Shown here piece after piece: positions 5,858-8,054 of a stretch of 8,054 bases of DNA. This DNA comes from Chitinophagales bacterium (GTDB lineage Bacteria; Bacteroidota; Bacteroidia; Chitinophagales; UBA2359), in the NCBI GenBank assembly GCA_020631035.1, contig JAHDIA010000070.1:5807-13860 (forward strand), in the 5' to 3' direction. The position numbers and the translations under genes were made by a program. The notes under the pieces are model-generated. The model was not told where the DNA came from. It was given only the letters and a program-made list of their open reading frames with translations, and searched no databases. Position 1 is the first letter of the stretch, and every line of letters starts with the position of its first letter.

Positions 5858-6895
5858 TTATTTATTCGCCAACTGCCCACAAGCCGCATCAATGTCCTTG
5901 CCTCGACTTCGACGGAAGGTCGCTCGTACACCCTTAGCCACCAAGCTACGTTGAAAAGCCTCCAATTTGCCTTCTTTTGCCTTGTTCAAGCCTGTACCCT
6001 CAACAGGATTGTACTCGATGATGTTGACCTTACAAGGAACGTGTTTGCAGAAAGCCGCCAGTTCAGCCGCATCTCGAAGAGAGTCGTTGAAGCCATCAAA
6101 GAGAATGTATTCATAATAAACCCAACGTTTGGTTTTTTCATAAAAGAATTTGAGTGCCTCGGCTAGGGATTCAAGCGAATTTTGTTCATTGATGGGCATA
6201 ATTTTGTTGCGCTTCTCGTCATTGGCAGCGTGGAGGGAGAGTGCGAGATTGAATTTGACCTCCGCTTCGCCCAATTTCCGAATCATTTTGGCAATGCCCG
6301 CAGTAGAAATTGTTATACGACGGGGCGACATATCTAAGCCGTCTGGAGCTGTCAAACGCTCTACCGATGCCATCACATTTTTGTAATTGAGCAAGGGTTC
6401 GCCCATTCCCATATACACAATATTGCTCAATGGTTTACCATAATTCTTCTGGGCTTGTTGATTGATGATCCACACTTGGTCAAATATCTCATCGGGTGTC
6501 AAGTTGCGCAAACGTTTCATTTGTCCCGTTGCACAAAATTTGCAAGTAAGGCTACAACCGACCTGAGACGAAACACAAGCCGTCATCCGATCGTCGGCAG
6601 GAATGAGTACCCCTTCGATTAGATGCCCATCGTGGAGACGAAAACGAGATTTGATGGTTTGGTCCTTGCTATATTGAACTGTGTCAATGGTAATGGCATT
6701 GATGCAGAAATGTTCTTTGAGTTCTTCCCGCAATCCTTTGGACAAATTGGTCATATCGTCAAAGGAGTGCGCCCCTTTTTGCCACAGCCATTGGTGGACT
6801 TGCTTGGCACGAAAGGCTTTTTCGCCATTGTCTACAAACCAAGTTTTTATTTCGTCCAAGCTGAGTTGGCGAATGTCTATTAGTGTATTTGTCAT
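5858..6895 (-). CDS. rlmN: 23S rRNA (adenine2503-C2)-methyltransferase RlmN
   Basis: RlmN is a radical-SAM enzyme that methylates C2 of A2503 in 23S rRNA, and in known cases A37 of some tRNAs, using a [4Fe-4S] cluster and two S-adenosylmethionine molecules. The 345-residue product is full length. The cluster-binding motif CSLTCKFC supplies C114, C118 and C121. The two reaction cysteines are C107 (in TACVSSQVGC) and C339 (in DAACGQL), and the likely general base is E94 (LIEGVLIP). The spacing matches E. coli E105, C118 and C355. GMGEPLLNY (163-171) is the family's GEPL motif, and SLHA (220-223) follows. The N-terminal 80 residues form the RNA-binding helical domain. The ATG at 6895 lies 17 bases after the histidine kinase stop, so the two are probably cotranscribed. 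The loci downstream are separated from it by 240 non-coding bases. Confidence 0.98.
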   Translation of the reverse strand: MTNTLIDIRQLSLDEIKTWFVDNGEKAFRAKQVHQWLWQKGAHSFDDMTNLSKGLREELKEHFCINAITIDTVQYSKDQTIKSRFRLHDGHLIEGVLIPADDRMTACVSSQVGCSLTCKFCATGQMKRLRNLTPDEIFDQVWIINQQAQKNYGKPLSNIVYMGMGEPLLNYKNVMASVERLTAPDGLDMSPRRITISTAGIAKMIRKLGEAEVKFNLALSLHAANDEKRNKIMPINEQNSLESLAEALKFFYEKTKRWVYYEYILFDGFNDSLRDAAELAAFCKHVPCKVNIIEYNPVEGTGLNKAKEGKLEAFQRSLVAKGVRATFRRSRGKDIDAACGQLANK

Positions 6896-6912
6896 AGTAA
6901 TATTGAAAAGGA

Positions 6913-8037
6913 TTATTGGACTTGTACAGAGCTTTCGATTGGGTATTCCAATACAAAGGTAAAGGTACTACCTTTTCCTAACTTAGATTGTAGGTCAATG
7001 GTTCCCCCTTGTATCTCTATCAGTTGTTTGACAATACTTAGGCCAATGCCATAGCCTTTTTGCTTGAAACTCTCTCCGTGTACTTGGCTATAGGTTTCAA
7101 AAATAATTTTTTGACTTTCTTGGGGAATGCCAATACCAGTATCCATCACTTTAAATTCAAGTGAGCAACGTTCTTCATTTTGTGCCAATGGAAGTACGCC
7201 TATATTGACTTGCCCTTTGGGCGTAAATTTGAGGGCATTGTCTAGTAAGTTGCATACTATTTGCCACAATCGCATAGAGTCGCCTATAACTTTCGTAGGA
7301 ATTTTATTGTCAAGTTGAATGATGATGGGAATGCCTTTTTTAGAAGATTTGTATTCATAGGACTTAGCGGCAGACTGAATGACCTTTTCTACAGAAAAAG
7401 GACGAGCCGACAGACGAAATTCTTTGTCCGAAGACTTCGAAAAAACAATCAAATCGTTGAGCATCGCATCTAGGTTTCTAGCAGCATTGCTCAAAGCATC
7501 TAGGTAATCCTTACATTTGGCTTCATCTACTTGCAAACGCAACAAATGGGTTGTCCCAACAATTTCGGTCAAAGGCAATTTGATGTCGTGGGCAATTTTG
7601 GAGAAGTGGTCTTGACGTATTTTTTGGATTTTGCGGCTTTCCTCTATCTCTTCCAACAAATGCTCATTGATCTCTTGGCCATTAAGATTGAGTTCTAAAG
7701 CCGATTCTTTTTGCTGCTGGTATTTACTCACATCCTCTATAATACAAGCAACCTGATTGTTTTTCTTGGTAAAGCTGATATTCAAAACATATTGATTGCC
7801 ATCGTATTCTAGTTTGATACCATCAAATCTTTTGAGATTGCCTTCTGTTAAATGCTTGTATATGTGGGCATAACGTTTAGTAAAGGGAAGTACATCAAAG
7901 AGTGAGTGATCCTGATGACCTGACAAGTCGAAGAGCGTGTGACAGGAATCCAGCAAAAATCCATTTTCCGTAAATTGGATTACTTGCAGTCTCGGAAAGC
8001 TATGTAGTGATTTGAGTTCCTGAAATGACATGGCCAT
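6913..8037 (-). CDS. PAS-domain sensor histidine kinase, soluble; N-terminus may extend past the window
   Basis: This is a two-component sensor kinase of 374 residues from the ATG at 8037. Residues 15-105 look like one PAS domain and end in IIEDVSKYQQQK. A coiled-coil linker runs from about 105 to 145. The dimerisation and phosphoacceptor domain follows, with H150 in AHDIKLPL. The HATPase domain has its N box in NLLDNALKF (263-271), its G1 box in DTGIGIP (299-305), an F-like box at IFETYSQV (312-319) and its G2 box in GYGIGLSI (328-335). All residues needed for ATP binding and autophosphorylation are present. There is no membrane segment or signal peptide, so it senses something in the cytoplasm. 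No receiver domain or partner regulator is visible. The frame stays open to the window edge (8054), so the true start may lie upstream. The PAS domain begins close to this ATG, which makes it plausible. It probably forms an operon with rlmN. Confidence 0.93.
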   Translation of the reverse strand: MAMSFQELKSLHSFPRLQVIQFTENGFLLDSCHTLFDLSGHQDHSLFDVLPFTKRYAHIYKHLTEGNLKRFDGIKLEYDGNQYVLNISFTKKNNQVACIIEDVSKYQQQKESALELNLNGQEINEHLLEEIEESRKIQKIRQDHFSKIAHDIKLPLTEIVGTTHLLRLQVDEAKCKDYLDALSNAARNLDAMLNDLIVFSKSSDKEFRLSARPFSVEKVIQSAAKSYEYKSSKKGIPIIIQLDNKIPTKVIGDSMRLWQIVCNLLDNALKFTPKGQVNIGVLPLAQNEERCSLEFKVMDTGIGIPQESQKIIFETYSQVHGESFKQKGYGIGLSIVKQLIEIQGGTIDLQSKLGKGSTFTFVLEYPIESSVQVQ

Positions 8038-8054
8038 CAGCAGGTTTTGTTGTT

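Noticed and set aside
5825..6962. Several plus-strand open frames opposite rlmN and the end of the kinase gene
   Set aside because: They are shadows of the more GC-rich rlmN coding sequence. They overlap one another in different frames and have no recognisable features.

Overview
The window reads as chromosomal DNA of a member of the Bacteroidota. The evidence is AT-rich DNA, A-rich leaders without clear Shine-Dalgarno sequences, a Bacteroidota-type short Gre-domain protein, and degenerate 7-bp A/T-rich tandem repeats between genes. Genus cannot be assigned from the sequence. All nine convincing genes lie on the minus strand, so transcription runs from high to low coordinates and the layout is given in that order.

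Block A (8037 to 5858) holds a soluble PAS-type sensor histidine kinase, then rlmN 17 bases later. RlmN is the radical-SAM enzyme that methylates A2503 of 23S rRNA. It is followed by 240 bases of non-coding DNA with a nested palindromic element (5727-5795), a perfect 17-base palindrome (5665-5681) and a candidate promoter.

Block B (5617 to 1886) is a tight run of five genes: a calcineurin-like metallophosphoesterase, a putative PD-(D/E)XK restriction endonuclease that I cannot assign to a family, a D12-class DNA adenine methyltransferase, and two orphan membrane-associated proteins. The endonuclease start overlaps the phosphoesterase stop as ATGA. The endonuclease and the first third of the methyltransferase are far more AT-rich than their surroundings, and the composition steps up inside the methyltransferase gene. 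This points to a horizontally acquired, possibly mosaic, type II restriction-modification cassette placed exactly behind a host-like gene.

Between blocks B and C (1622-1885) lies non-coding DNA with a 100-base island of about 51% GC between flanks of 23-28% GC. It may be a dispersed repeat, a relic or a structured RNA.

Block C (1621 to 97) holds the Gre/FKBP-like small protein, which starts at TTG and is of the type often mislabelled 3-oxoacyl-ACP synthase, followed 16 bases later by a DUF2804-family protein. The last 96 bases are low-complexity repeats.

The best candidate for something new is the restriction-modification pair with its unassigned nuclease, its translational coupling to a phosphoesterase and its two membrane-protein neighbours. 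The two structured intergenic elements come next. No rRNA, tRNA, CRISPR array or intact insertion sequence was seen.
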